Positions 42,225 to 52,450 of a DNA stretch of 53,550 nt are shown one piece after another; position 1 is the first letter of the stretch, and every line of letters begins with the position of its first letter. The stretch is taken from assembly GCA_035628645.1 (NCBI GenBank), contig DASPJL010000190.1, forward strand, positions 1 through 53,550. The letters run 5' to 3'. A program made the position numbers and the translations under genes. The notes beneath the pieces are model-generated. The model was not told where the DNA came from and searched no databases. It was given only the letters and a program-made list of their open reading frames with translations. The stretch comes from DASPJL01 sp035628645. Its GTDB lineage: Bacteria > Bacteroidota > Bacteroidia > Cytophagales > Cyclobacteriaceae.

Positions 42225-43133
42225 TTATTTTCCTAAAGGAACAATAACTTTTAAGCTTGAAGGAATAATTTCAATATTCACTCTTTTAAAACGACCGAGA
42301 ATTTCTCCATCCACTTGAAGCGTTTTGCCTCTTTTATGGATAATAGAAACCTTTCTGGCAGATAAAATTCTGCTGTAAGGAGAGAAGTGGATCTTCTTCC
42401 AAAAGATCTGCCACATTAGTTTTGGCAATTCTTTATAAGGAAAGGCTTTTATTATAATCAGTTCAAAAATACCATCATCTTCTTTGCCATTAGGATTAAT
42501 GGTAATGTTACTTCCAAATCGATTAGAGTTGGCAGCAGTAATCATAAAAGCCCTGACTTTAAACCTTTTGGCATCGTCAACAGTAATATAATATCTTGAT
42601 GATTTATAACTGATGAAATGCCTCACCATATAATAGGCATAGGTAAGCAACCCCCGTCTATTGCTCATTGAATAAGACCGTACAATGGTTGCATTAAAAC
42701 CTATATCACACAGATGAACAAAGAAATGCCCGTTTGCAATCAACGTATCAATGCTTTTAAAAGAAGGTTTAAGTAATAAAGATAATGCGGCCTCCGTGTC
42801 GTTTTGAGGGATATTCAAATCTTTTGAAAGACCGTTTCCCGATCCGAGAGGAATAATTCCAAGTATACAGGAAGTATTTGTAACTATTGAAGCACATTGA
42901 TTTACTGTACCATCTCCGCCAACCGCCACCATTATTTCAGGGGAGAACTCTGATAAAATCATCCTTATATGGGATTCATCGTTTTCTCCTGTAGTCTTAT
43001 ATATTTTATGTCTTAAATGATGTTCCCGACAAAAAGTATCTATATAGGCAACAACATTTTCCTTATCCCTTCCTCCTGAAACAGGATTAAGCACAAACAA
43101 AACCTTGTCAGGAGGAAGGGATTTTTCTATCAT
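42225..43133 (-). CDS. YegS/BmrU-type lipid (diacylglycerol) kinase
   Basis: A 302-residue member of the diacylglycerol-kinase catalytic family, which phosphorylates diacylglycerol or related lipids. Motifs are FVLNPVSGGRDK at the N-terminus, the nucleotide-binding VAVGGDGTVNQCA, GIIPLGSGNGLSKDLNIP, and the C-terminal KTLQVDGEILG. It starts 1 nt after the tyrS stop codon region, so the two genes are cotranscribed. Confidence 0.9.
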   Translation of the reverse strand: MIEKSLPPDKVLFVLNPVSGGRDKENVVAYIDTFCREHHLRHKIYKTTGENDESHIRMILSEFSPEIMVAVGGDGTVNQCASIVTNTSCILGIIPLGSGNGLSKDLNIPQNDTEAALSLLLKPSFKSIDTLIANGHFFVHLCDIGFNATIVRSYSMSNRRGLLTYAYYMVRHFISYKSSRYYITVDDAKRFKVRAFMITAANSNRFGSNITINPNGKEDDGIFELIIIKAFPYKELPKLMWQIFWKKIHFSPYSRILSARKVSIIHKRGKTLQVDGEILGRFKRVNIEIIPSSLKVIVPLGK

Positions 43134-43134
43134 A

Positions 43135-44424
43135 CTATTCTTTATTGATGATAACTAAGTAATAATTTTTCTTTCCTTTTTGAACCAACAAATATTTGTC
43201 TTTCAGCAAACCAAAATTGATTTCCTGTTCAACAGACTCTACCTTCATCTTATTAATGCTTATTCCTCCTCCCTGAATCATTTTCCTGGCTTCTCCTTTA
43301 GACGGAAATATTTGATTTTCAGTTACTGTACTGAGAAAATCCAATACATTTTTTGTTTCATCCAACAAAGACTTACTTACCAATACCTGAGGTACTCCTT
43401 CAAATACACTCAATAAAGTCTCCTCATTAAGAGAAAGAAGGTCATCATTGGTAGATTTTCCAAAAAGAATTTCTGAGGCTTTCACCGCCATTTCAAAATC
43501 TTCTCTTGAATGTACACGAATGGTAATCTCTTCTGCCAGTGCTTTTTGAAGCGTCCTTAAATGTGGCGCCTTTTTATGCTCTTCAATTAATGAAGTGATT
43601 TCGGTATGAGAGAGCAGCGTGAAAATTTTAATATAATTTATCGAATCTTCATCGCTACAATTGAGCCAAAACTGATAAAACTTGTAGGGTGAAGTTAATT
43701 CAGGATCAAGCCATACATTGCCTCCTTCGGATTTACCAAATTTTGTCCCATCGGCTTTGGTAATCAAGGGACAAGTAAGCGCAAAGGCTTCTCCGCCATC
43801 TTTTCTTCGGATCAGTTCTGTTCCGCTGGTTATATTTCCCCATTGATCCGAACCACCCATCTGAAGCCTTACCCCTTTATTTTTATACAGATAATAAAAA
43901 TCATAGCCTTGTAGCAGTTGGTATGAAAATTCTGTAAAAGATATACCGGTCTCCAGACGTTTCTTTACAGAATCCTTAGCCATCATGTAATTTATAGTCA
44001 AGTGTTTACCCACATCCCTCAAAAACCAAAGAAAACCTGCATCCTTAAACCAGTCATAGTTATTTACAATTTCTGCCGAATTAGCGCCTGAGTTAAAATC
44101 GAGGAATTTGGACAATTGTTTCTTCAAACACTCCTGATTATACTTTAATGCTTCCTCGCTCAAGAAATTCCTTTCTTCAGATTTTCCTGAGGGGTCACCA
44201 ATCATTCCCGTAGCTCCCCCAACAAGCGCTAAAGGTTTATGTCCAGCCAATTGAAGGTGTTTCAAAAGCATGATGGATACCAAATGTCCGATGTGTAAAG
44301 ATTTAGCCGTGGGGTCAAAGCCTACATAAGCAGGAGTCATCTCTTTGTTAAGCTGCTCTTCGGTTCCGGGCATAATATCCTGAATCATTCCCCTCCATTT
44401 CAATTCTTCAACAAGGTTTTTCAT
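43135..44424 (-). CDS. tyrS: Tyrosyl-tRNA synthetase
   Basis: TyrS charges tRNA-Tyr. The 429-residue class Ic enzyme has HIGH at residues 44-47, the tyrosine pocket YDFYYLYKNKGVRLQMGGSD, KFGKS at 228-232, and a C-terminal S4-like RNA-binding domain from about 360. The length and the KFGKS motif place it in the TyrS1 group of most bacteria. It leads a two-gene operon with the lipid kinase gene. Confidence 0.96.
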   Translation of the reverse strand: MKNLVEELKWRGMIQDIMPGTEEQLNKEMTPAYVGFDPTAKSLHIGHLVSIMLLKHLQLAGHKPLALVGGATGMIGDPSGKSEERNFLSEEALKYNQECLKKQLSKFLDFNSGANSAEIVNNYDWFKDAGFLWFLRDVGKHLTINYMMAKDSVKKRLETGISFTEFSYQLLQGYDFYYLYKNKGVRLQMGGSDQWGNITSGTELIRRKDGGEAFALTCPLITKADGTKFGKSEGGNVWLDPELTSPYKFYQFWLNCSDEDSINYIKIFTLLSHTEITSLIEEHKKAPHLRTLQKALAEEITIRVHSREDFEMAVKASEILFGKSTNDDLLSLNEETLLSVFEGVPQVLVSKSLLDETKNVLDFLSTVTENQIFPSKGEARKMIQGGGISINKMKVESVEQEINFGLLKDKYLLVQKGKKNYYLVIINKE

Positions 44425-44615
44425 AATATTCTTTAGTAGTGAGTATCTAGTCTTGAGTACTTTAAATTGCAGACCAAAGCTGTTAAATGGTATTTACTTT
44501 TGTTAAATATATTTTACTTTTTGCTAATATTTTTTAACACTCAAAGATGTCCTCATAAATTTTCAAAATCAATATTAAAAGCTTAGATATATTTGCGGAA
44601 ATTTAATTTAGCTCA

Positions 44616-44652
44616 AATTCGTCATTCGTCATTTTAAATTCGTCATTTATCA
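44616..44652. repeat. Short AT-rich repeat TTCGTCATT before holA
   Basis: Three copies of TTCGTCATT occur in 37 nt, ending at the holA start codon. A related sequence, TTCGTCATTCGTGATTCG, lies inside the lipoprotein signal peptide near 27921. Confidence 0.7.
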
Positions 44653-45675
44653 ATGCCTGTAGCTCCCGAATCTGTTTTAAAAGACCTTAAAAGTAATAAA
44701 TACGCTCCTGTATATTTCCTTCAGGGAGAAGAACCTTATTATATAGATAAAATAAGCGACTACATTGAAGCAAACGCGCTTAAGGAGCATGAAAAAGGAT
44801 TTAATCAGATCATTATGTATGGCCAGGATGCACCAATGAGCGTGATCCTGAACAACGCCCGCCGATACCCAATGATGTCGGAAAGACAGGTGGTGATTGT
44901 AAAAGAAGCACAAAATATTCCTGATTTTACAAAAGAGAATGCGGAGAAAATGTTTGGCGCATACGTATCAAATCCATTGCCGTCAACCATTTTGGTATTC
45001 AATTATAAATTCAAAAAACTTGATGCACGCAAATCCCAGACAAAACAGATAGAAAAATTTGCGGTATGTGTGGAATCCAAAAAGCTTTACGACAATCAGG
45101 TTCCTGACTGGGTGACGAAATACGTTAATGACAAAGGATTTAAAGTTTCTCCTAAAACTACCTTATTGATTTCTGATTTCATCGGCAATAATCTGGAAAG
45201 AATTTCAAACGAGATAGATAAGTTGCTGATAAACTTAAATCCGGGAGAAGAAATAACGCCTGATCTCGTTCAGAAATATATAGGTATAAGCAAGGAGTTT
45301 AATGTGTTTGAATTGCAAAAAGCTTTAACAACCAAGGACATAGTTAAAGCCAATCAGATCATTAATTATTTTGCAGCTAATCCAAAAAACAATCCTGTTA
45401 TACCCATTATATCTTCTCTATTTTCCTATTTCACTAAACTTTTACTGGCGCATCATTCAAAAGACAAATCTGAAAAGGGATTGGCTTTGGCCTTAAGTGT
45501 AAATCCGTTTTTTGTAAAAGACTATCTGGCCGGCGTTAGGAATTATCCGCTTGTTAAAGTCATTTCAATCATCCATTTCATAAAAACCGCAGACCTCCAA
45601 TCAAAAGGAGTAGAGAGCACAAGCATAAGCGAGGGAGAAATCATGAAAGAACTGGTGTATAAAATCTTGCATTAA
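44653..45675 (+). CDS. holA: DNA polymerase III delta subunit
   Basis: HolA opens the sliding clamp as part of the clamp loader. The 340-residue protein shows the family start YAPVYFLQGEEPYYIDKISD, the central ERQVVIVKEAQNI, the LISDFIGNNLERISNEIDKL block, and the C-terminal collar domain. Length is typical. A TATATTTG -7-like box lies at 44588-44595, but the matching -33 box is weak. The TTCGTCATT repeat lies directly in front of the start. Confidence 0.9.
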   Translation: MPVAPESVLKDLKSNKYAPVYFLQGEEPYYIDKISDYIEANALKEHEKGFNQIIMYGQDAPMSVILNNARRYPMMSERQVVIVKEAQNIPDFTKENAEKMFGAYVSNPLPSTILVFNYKFKKLDARKSQTKQIEKFAVCVESKKLYDNQVPDWVTKYVNDKGFKVSPKTTLLISDFIGNNLERISNEIDKLLINLNPGEEITPDLVQKYIGISKEFNVFELQKALTTKDIVKANQIINYFAANPKNNPVIPIISSLFSYFTKLLLAHHSKDKSEKGLALALSVNPFFVKDYLAGVRNYPLVKVISIIHFIKTADLQSKGVESTSISEGEIMKELVYKILH

Positions 45676-45811
45676 TTAATTGTTTAATCCCGAATGTTAA
45701 AAGCTAAAAAAAGACCCTTTTTTCGGATGGTTATTAAACAACAGACTTCCTTATTAAAGGAATAATTATTTTATAAAATACATTTTCAGAATTCATCACT
45801 TAACATTTAAA

Positions 45812-45827
45812 ATTTAACATTTCTATC
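45812..45827. repeat. 16-nt repeat shared with the lipoprotein gap at 27950
   Basis: ATTTAACATTTCTATC occurs here and identically at 27950-27965, in both cases in the short gap before or between genes. Each copy is preceded by an imperfect CATTTAAC-like unit, so it looks like a small tandem AT-rich element. Confidence 0.65.
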
Positions 45828-45905
45828 CTACTTTTGGCACTGATTCTGAATTCGCATAATAATCTTCTTTTAAAACAGTTTATTCTGGTAAGCAAAAATA
45901 AAAAT

Positions 45906-48900
45906 ATGGGAAAATACCGGCATTTGAGATTAGTTTTCATTTTTTTCATCTCATTTTATTCCTATTCTCAGACTACCTTAACTTATACCAGCAGCTTATA
46001 TCATTATAATAAAGGTCTGGAATTATTCGCCAAAGAAAAATATGGCGCTGCCCAGGAAGCTTTCGAAAAATACTTAGCATCAGGTGATAACTCCCTTCAC
46101 AAGGCAGATGCTGAATATTATATAGCTTTTTCTTCTTTAAGTCTTTTTCATAAAGATGGTGAAAAGCTAATCAATGATTTCATAGAAAAATACCCAAATC
46201 ATCCTAAAGCCTATCGTGCATTTTATGAACTGGGATCCTTTTATTTTAACAACAAGAATTATGATAAAACAATAGCTTATCTCGGCAAGGTAGATCTTAG
46301 GGACCTGGACAAAAAACAAAGGTTGGAAGCGCAATACAAGCTCGGCTATTCACATTTTACACAAAAAGAATTTGATAAGGCTGGCAAGTATTTTAACAGC
46401 ATCAAACGTACAGAAAACAAATATTCTTATGCCGCCAGTTATTATGCAGGATATATTGGTTATCGTCAGGGCGACTATGACGCGGCTATAGAGGACTTTA
46501 AAAGAGCAGAAAAATCAGAGGCTTATCAACCTTTTGTGCCCGGCATGATTATCAATGTTTATTATAAACAAGGCAAATACGATGAAGTAATTCAATATGC
46601 AAGCACTGTCAATTTTGATAAAATAAAAAATGGAGACGATATCCTTTTGATGACTGGCGAAGCTTATTACAGAAAAGGAAATTTCCCGAAAGCAAAAGAG
46701 TTTTTTGACAGGTATTTTGGAAAGAACAAGTACAATTCCGACAACGCCATAATGTACCGATACGCCTATGCGCAAATGAAAACCGGAAACGATAAAGAGG
46801 CGATTGAAGGATTTAAAAAAATAGCTGGAAAAAATGATACGCTGGCTCAGGTTGCAGCTTATTATATGGGGACAATCTATCTAAAGCAGGGAAACAAAGA
46901 ATATGCGTTAACCGCCTTTGACCAAAGCAGAAAATTAGATTTTAATAAAGATATTCAGGAAGAGGCTTTCTTTAATTACGCCAAAATCAATTATGATTTA
47001 GGTAAGTCAAGGGATGCATTGTCGTCTTTAAAAGAATTTTCCTCAAAATTTCCTAAAAGCGAGTATATCGGAGAAGTAAACGAGATGATGAGTGAAGTAT
47101 TTCTGGTGACTGATAATTATGCTGAAGCTATAAGACATATTGAATCCCTGCCTACCAAGAGCAAAAGAATTGAAGAAGCTTATCAGCAACTGACTTATCT
47201 ACGCGGTATCGAATTATTCAACAATGGATTATACCCCGATGCCGTTGAAATGTTCAATAAATCACTAAGTAAAACTTACGATTTAACTATTCAGGCCGGG
47301 GCTCATTTTTGGTCGGGAGAAGCTTATTCTATTGGTAAAAGATATGAGGATGCTATTAAAAGTTATAACAGTGTATTAACTACTCCCGGATTAAAGAAAA
47401 CAGAATTTTACAATAAATCACAGTATGGCTTGGGCTATGCTTATTTTAATTTAAAGGATTACAATCAAGCGCTTACTTACTTCAAAAATTTCACCGATGC
47501 GGTAAGGTTCGAAAGCGACAAGAAAAACTATTCTGATGGCTTACTAAGGCTTGCCGATTGCTACTATGCAATTAAAAACTATAATGAAGCTTTAACCTAT
47601 TATAATCGGGTGCTGGAACAAGCCAAGGCGGACAAGGATTATGCCTTATATCAAAAGGGAATCGTGTTGACAGCATTAAACAGAGGCGACGAAGCTAAAA
47701 ATACTTTTGAACAAATGACTTCCAGCTTCCCTCAGTCAAGGTATGCTGACGAAGCCATCTTCCAAAAAGCCAATGTCGATTTTGAAAAGGGAAGATATGA
47801 AGCCGCTGTAACAGGTTTTACAAAGGTTATTAACCTGAACAGTAATCATAATTCAAAACCTTATGCTTACTTAAATAGAGGAATAGCTTATTCAAATCTT
47901 CAGAATTACAATGCAGCGGTATTGGATTATCAGACTATTTTAAAGAATTATCCTACGCATACGGTAGCGAACGGCGCTTTGCTTGGGTTAAAAGAGGCAC
48001 TGGCAGCCTCTGGCAAAGGTGAGAATTTTGACGAATATGTGGCGATGTACAAAAAAGCGAATCCTGATGATAAATCCTTGGAAGGGGTGGAGTTTGATGC
48101 GGCTCAAACCTTTTATTTCAATGAAAAATATGAACTCGCCATTAAAAATTACAAACAATACATTAATAATTATCCCTCCAGTGGCAATTCGATTGAGGCC
48201 AAATTTTTTATAGCTGAATCCTACAACCGGTTAAATGATTCCACCAATGCACTTTCCTATTATCAGCAAGTTATAGAAGAGCAAAAGAGCAGGCAGTTAA
48301 GCAAAGCTTATCAAAGGGCCGGCGAAATTGAATTGGGTAAAGGAAATTATGAAAACGCCATAAGCAATTTCCGTAACCTGATTACCCTTGCGAAGAATAA
48401 GAAAGAACAGTTTTCAGCATGGGAAGGTATGATGGAAGCGTATTATTATGAAGAAGAATATGACTCTGCGAGATATTTTGCCGGTGAAATAGTAAATAAT
48501 GGCGGGGCTAATGTAAATGCCCAAAACAAAGCGATGTTGCTGATTGGAAAAACTTATTACCTGGAGAAAAATTATGATAAAGCACTGGATGAATTACTAA
48601 ATGCTGTAAACTCGGCTGCGGATGTAAATGGAGCAGAAGCAAAGTATTTGATGGCTTTAATTCAATACGAACAAAAAAGATATAAGCAGTCTTTGGAAAC
48701 GTGCTTTCAACTGAACAGTACTTTCGGATCTTATGAAAAATGGCTGAACAAATCTTTTCTATTGATCGCCGACAATTATATCGCTATGGATGAAACTTTT
48801 CAGGCGGAAATGACCCTTAAATCCATAATTGATAAATCACCCAATAAGGAAGCAAGGGAAGCCGCAAAAAGAAAGCTGGCAACCTTAAAACCGGCAGAAA

Positions 48901-48917
48901 CAACAACCCAGGAATAA
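45906..48917 (+). CDS. Large periplasmic tetratricopeptide-repeat protein
   Basis: About 1003 residues from the ATG at 45906, which opens a signal peptide (MGKYRHLRLVFIFFISFYSY); a longer frame from 45834 lacks a signal. The protein is almost all TPR units, with many A/G-Y-x-x-G/A motifs such as AQYKLGYSHFTQKEFDKAGK, YKQGKYDEVIQYA, FNLKDYNQALTYF and KYELAIKNYKQYINNYPSS. TPR arrays bind protein partners. It heads a run of envelope genes (outer-membrane barrel, HU/SPOR protein, ExbB, ExbD, TonB-like), consistent with a scaffold role. Confidence 0.85.
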   Translation: MGKYRHLRLVFIFFISFYSYSQTTLTYTSSLYHYNKGLELFAKEKYGAAQEAFEKYLASGDNSLHKADAEYYIAFSSLSLFHKDGEKLINDFIEKYPNHPKAYRAFYELGSFYFNNKNYDKTIAYLGKVDLRDLDKKQRLEAQYKLGYSHFTQKEFDKAGKYFNSIKRTENKYSYAASYYAGYIGYRQGDYDAAIEDFKRAEKSEAYQPFVPGMIINVYYKQGKYDEVIQYASTVNFDKIKNGDDILLMTGEAYYRKGNFPKAKEFFDRYFGKNKYNSDNAIMYRYAYAQMKTGNDKEAIEGFKKIAGKNDTLAQVAAYYMGTIYLKQGNKEYALTAFDQSRKLDFNKDIQEEAFFNYAKINYDLGKSRDALSSLKEFSSKFPKSEYIGEVNEMMSEVFLVTDNYAEAIRHIESLPTKSKRIEEAYQQLTYLRGIELFNNGLYPDAVEMFNKSLSKTYDLTIQAGAHFWSGEAYSIGKRYEDAIKSYNSVLTTPGLKKTEFYNKSQYGLGYAYFNLKDYNQALTYFKNFTDAVRFESDKKNYSDGLLRLADCYYAIKNYNEALTYYNRVLEQAKADKDYALYQKGIVLTALNRGDEAKNTFEQMTSSFPQSRYADEAIFQKANVDFEKGRYEAAVTGFTKVINLNSNHNSKPYAYLNRGIAYSNLQNYNAAVLDYQTILKNYPTHTVANGALLGLKEALAASGKGENFDEYVAMYKKANPDDKSLEGVEFDAAQTFYFNEKYELAIKNYKQYINNYPSSGNSIEAKFFIAESYNRLNDSTNALSYYQQVIEEQKSRQLSKAYQRAGEIELGKGNYENAISNFRNLITLAKNKKEQFSAWEGMMEAYYYEEEYDSARYFAGEIVNNGGANVNAQNKAMLLIGKTYYLEKNYDKALDELLNAVNSAADVNGAEAKYLMALIQYEQKRYKQSLETCFQLNSTFGSYEKWLNKSFLLIADNYIAMDETFQAEMTLKSIIDKSPNKEAREAAKRKLATLKPAETTTQE

Positions 48918-48968
48918 CTTATAATTGGATTTAGCAATCTACCCTTGAATAACCAACCAACAGGAAGT

Positions 48969-50666
48969 ATGAAATTTAGAAAATATCTAAGCCTTATTAT
49001 TTTCAATAAAACAGCAGTCTTTGCGGGTCTTTGTTTTTTGATGATCTTTCCAAAAGACGTCCTGGCACAGGACAAAAAGAAATGGAATGAAAGAGGGGAG
49101 ATTGAAGACACGCAAATCATCATTGAAAAAGATAAAAAAATAGTATTACCGGAAGCTGTCAGAAATTTTGAAAAGGTACCCGTTCAGCCAAAGAATCAGG
49201 TAAGACAAATAGAACCTTACAAATTTGATGATTTCGAAGTGTCTCTTGCGGATATCGAAACAAAAATGCGGGTACTTACTGCCAAGCAGGATGAATTAAA
49301 GAAACTGTACGGAAATTACCTGAAAAGCGGATATGGAAGTTATGGCACTTCTTATTTGGAAGGTTTTTTTAACAATAAAAGAAATGAGAAAGTATCCTAT
49401 GGCGCAAGAGTAAAGCACCTTGCCTCTAGGTTTGGACATATAGACCAGGAGAATTCAGGAAATAGCGACAATGAAGCAGGAATCTTTGGGAAAGCGTATA
49501 CGGATTATGTGGTTCTTTCAGGAGCCGTTGATTACAGTAGGGAAAGGTATAATTTTTATGGTTATCCCAGGGTGCTGGATCCCAAACCGGACAACGACGA
49601 CATAAAACACCTTATTCAATCTTTTGGCGGAAAAGTAGAAATAGAGAACAATCTTAAAGATGCTGCCCTTGATTACCATATTACGGCTCAAGCCTCTACA
49701 ATTTTCAACAATTATAATGTCCGCGAAAATGAATTCGGAGCTAAAATAAGCGGTGAATACACCTTAGCGACCTCCTCAAGAATTTTAGCCAATATAGAAG
49801 CTTACCTCACAAAGGTTGAAGATGAATATTCATTCAACAGGAATTTTTTCAAAATCAATCCATATTATCAATTTCACTATAAGGGATTTCTATTAAAACT
49901 TGGTGGGAATATAATCTATGAGAATGATTCTGTGAGATCTACAAAATTTCACATTTTCCCTAGTGCAGAAGGAAGCTATCAGTTTTTCCCGGAGATTACC
50001 GCTTATGCTGGGGTTGAAGGTGATGTACAACGAACATCTTTAAAAGGTTTTCTAAGCGAAAATCCTTTCCTTGCACCAAATGCGAATCTCTTGCATACCC
50101 AAAAGATCATTGATATATATGGCGGATTTAAAGGAAAAGTTCTTACGAATCTTGCATACAATTTGAAAGTATCTGCCGCTGATTATAAAAACCTTTATTT
50201 CTATAAAAACAATATTTCAGACCCTTCTAAGTTTGACATTGTTTACGATAATATCACTGCTGTTTTTAGTTACCTGGCTGAACTTTCCTATACTCATTCA
50301 GAAAAATTAAACCTTGGCCTAAGGTTAGAAGGCTTTGGCTATAACCTCCAAAACCTAGAGCAACACTACCATAGACCAAATTATACAGGCACTTTTATCG
50401 GCAGGTACGACATCAAACAAAAGATTTCCATTACTTCCGAACTATTCTACATTAACGGTTTGATAGCCGCCGACGAATATGACGGAGGAGACATCAGAGA
50501 ATTGGATGATATTGTAGACCTTAACATTAAATTGGACTATAGATTTTCTCCAAAATTCTCCGCTTTTGTACATGGCAATAATCTCCTTGGAAAAAATTAT
50601 CAAAGATATCTGTATTATCCTACCAGAGGATTTAATATTTTAGCGGGATTAACCTTCTCTTTTTAA
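48969..50666 (+). CDS. Outer-membrane beta-barrel protein (TonB-receptor-like)
   Basis: About 565 residues from the ATG at 48969 (an upstream TTG adds only eight residues), with signal peptide ending near DVLAQ. A short periplasmic part with a helix (FDDFEVSLADIETKMRVLTA) precedes a region of alternating polar and aromatic beta-strands. The end, GFNILAGLTFSF with terminal Phe, is characteristic of outer-membrane barrels. It lacks the plug domain of full TonB receptors. It follows the TPR gene by about 50 nt. Confidence 0.8.
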   Translation: MKFRKYLSLIIFNKTAVFAGLCFLMIFPKDVLAQDKKKWNERGEIEDTQIIIEKDKKIVLPEAVRNFEKVPVQPKNQVRQIEPYKFDDFEVSLADIETKMRVLTAKQDELKKLYGNYLKSGYGSYGTSYLEGFFNNKRNEKVSYGARVKHLASRFGHIDQENSGNSDNEAGIFGKAYTDYVVLSGAVDYSRERYNFYGYPRVLDPKPDNDDIKHLIQSFGGKVEIENNLKDAALDYHITAQASTIFNNYNVRENEFGAKISGEYTLATSSRILANIEAYLTKVEDEYSFNRNFFKINPYYQFHYKGFLLKLGGNIIYENDSVRSTKFHIFPSAEGSYQFFPEITAYAGVEGDVQRTSLKGFLSENPFLAPNANLLHTQKIIDIYGGFKGKVLTNLAYNLKVSAADYKNLYFYKNNISDPSKFDIVYDNITAVFSYLAELSYTHSEKLNLGLRLEGFGYNLQNLEQHYHRPNYTGTFIGRYDIKQKISITSELFYINGLIAADEYDGGDIRELDDIVDLNIKLDYRFSPKFSAFVHGNNLLGKNYQRYLYYPTRGFNILAGLTFSF

Positions 50667-50672
50667 TTTTTT

Positions 50673-51737
50673 ATGGTAGATAAATACATAAAAGAAATAC
50701 TCTCTGAACATGGAAAAGTGTATGTCCCCGGAATTGGATTAATTTATAAAAATTTTGGCGAGGAAGTAAGCATTGATCCTTTTATTCTAAATCAACCAAA
50801 ATATACTTTGCACATAGACCAGGAGTATACTAATGACGAGGACACCTGGTTAATCTATGCTGCAGCTCGGGGAGAACACATCAATATAGAAGATGCGGAG
50901 GGTTTGGTAAAAAAGAGAGTAGAGGAGATAAAGACTTCATTGGATTCCGGTAATGAAGTTTCCATTGAAAGGGTAGGAACCATAGTAAATGAATCAGGAA
51001 AACTGGAGTTTAGCCAGACCCTAAATGAAACGGCTCCCGCAACAGAAGACGAAAATTTTGGTATCCCTGAGCAAATCTCTATTGCTGAAGAAGAAAGAGA
51101 AATTGTCTATGCAGAAGAAACACCTGCACCCGTTATTCCAGGTGACAATTATCCTTCACAGGAATATACAGAACAAGCTGAAGCCGTAGAACAAAACTTT
51201 TACGCTGAAGAGAATTATGTTGAGGACGAGGAAGACGAATCGGGTTCGAAAAAAGGGCTTATTATTGCCATTGTTATATTCCTTTTACTTACGTTCGGAG
51301 TTACTTATTACTTTTTAAACAGGTCCAATTCAGGTAGTGCAGATAAAATTTCTTCTACAGAAACCACCAGCCAACCTAATGATGAAGAAGTAACAGATGT
51401 CTCGTCTGAAACACCTGCTGAAGGAAATGAAGTTACAACAGAAACCAACGCAACAGCTACCAGTGGAAGCACAAGTACTACACAGCCGCTTGCAGTTAAA
51501 GAAGCAGGCAAAAGATATTATATTATTGTAGGTGCATTTACAATAAATGAGAATGCACAAAAGTTAAAGAGAAGGCTGGAGTCAAAAGGTATCAAAGCAA
51601 AAATTATTGAACCCGGAGGGCAAAGCTCTTTGCATAGGGTATCTTTATCGGATTTTGAAGAACTGGATCAAGCTTTAGCCTCAGTTGAGGCCTTTAAGAA
51701 AACTTATGGTAATTCACTTTGGATTTTAAAGTATTAA
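50673..51737 (+). CDS. HU-CCDC81-like and SPOR-domain membrane protein
   Basis: A 354-residue protein. The N-terminal part (about 1-120) resembles the two bacterial HU-CCDC81 domains (KYIKEILSEHGKVYVPGIGL, then EEIKTSLDSGNEVSIERVGT). An acidic linker leads to a transmembrane helix at about 195-212 (KGLIIAIVIFLLLTFGVTYY), a Ser/Thr linker and a C-terminal SPOR domain (RYYIIVGAFTINENAQKLKR). SPOR domains bind denuded peptidoglycan glycan strands. It starts 6 nt after the barrel gene and 8 nt before exbB. Confidence 0.85.
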   Translation: MVDKYIKEILSEHGKVYVPGIGLIYKNFGEEVSIDPFILNQPKYTLHIDQEYTNDEDTWLIYAAARGEHINIEDAEGLVKKRVEEIKTSLDSGNEVSIERVGTIVNESGKLEFSQTLNETAPATEDENFGIPEQISIAEEEREIVYAEETPAPVIPGDNYPSQEYTEQAEAVEQNFYAEENYVEDEEDESGSKKGLIIAIVIFLLLTFGVTYYFLNRSNSGSADKISSTETTSQPNDEEVTDVSSETPAEGNEVTTETNATATSGSTSTTQPLAVKEAGKRYYIIVGAFTINENAQKLKRRLESKGIKAKIIEPGGQSSLHRVSLSDFEELDQALASVEAFKKTYGNSLWILKY

Positions 51738-51745
51738 TTTAAAAA

Positions 51746-52429
51746 ATGTTATTATTTCAAATTACAACACCTAGCGCAGCAGATTCAATCAACACAGCGG
51801 TTACATCTCAAGATTCACTATCATTACTTGATCTGATTTTAAAAGGCGGGGTCATCATGGTCCCTATTTTTTTACTTTCGATCATAGCTTTTGTAATTTT
51901 CTTTGAGCGGCTTTTTACTATCATGGCTGCTTCCAAAGACCAGGGTAGTTTTATGGACAGGGTCAAAATGATGGTACTTCAGGGAGACATTAATGGAGCG
52001 AGAATGTTGTGCGGCCAAACCAATTCCCCCATAGCAAGAATGATCGGAAAAGGAATTGCGCGATTAGGAAGGCCTTTAAAAGACATTGAATCCTCCATAG
52101 AAAATACTGGAAAAATTGAAATTTATAAACTTGAAAGAAACCTAAGTATTCTTGGAATTATAGCAGGTATAGCGCCTATGCTCGGTTTTGTGGGAACTAT
52201 CTTTGGGGTAATCAGGATTTTCTATAATATTTCCCTTGCTGACAATATAAGCATTGGGCTTATTGCCGGAGGTTTATATGAAAAAATGATAACCAGTGCC
52301 GCCGGATTGATCGTTGGTATTATAGCCCACGCTGCTTTCCATTATTTAAATTTATTGATTGACAGAATAGTTTATAAAATGGAAAGTAATGCACTGGACT
52401 TTGTTGATCTGCTTCAGGAAAATAAATAA
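51746..52429 (+). CDS. exbB: MotA/TolQ/ExbB proton-channel protein
   Basis: A 227-residue inner-membrane channel component with three helices: residues about 30-52 (LKGGVIMVPIFLLSIIAFVI), about 130-155 (SILGIIAGIAPMLGFVGTIF) and about 170-195. The conserved motif GTIFGVIRIFYNISLADN follows the second helix. With ExbD it uses the proton gradient to energise TonB. Its start is 8 nt after the SPOR gene and exbD follows by 21 nt. Confidence 0.92.
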   Translation: MLLFQITTPSAADSINTAVTSQDSLSLLDLILKGGVIMVPIFLLSIIAFVIFFERLFTIMAASKDQGSFMDRVKMMVLQGDINGARMLCGQTNSPIARMIGKGIARLGRPLKDIESSIENTGKIEIYKLERNLSILGIIAGIAPMLGFVGTIFGVIRIFYNISLADNISIGLIAGGLYEKMITSAAGLIVGIIAHAAFHYLNLLIDRIVYKMESNALDFVDLLQENK

Positions 52430-52450
52430 TTATAAATCAGAGTTCTTGAT

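Noticed and set aside
44588..44595. TATATTTG as a holA promoter
   Set aside because: The -7 match is good, but the nearest -33-like TTTC is 23 nt away, outside the usual spacing.
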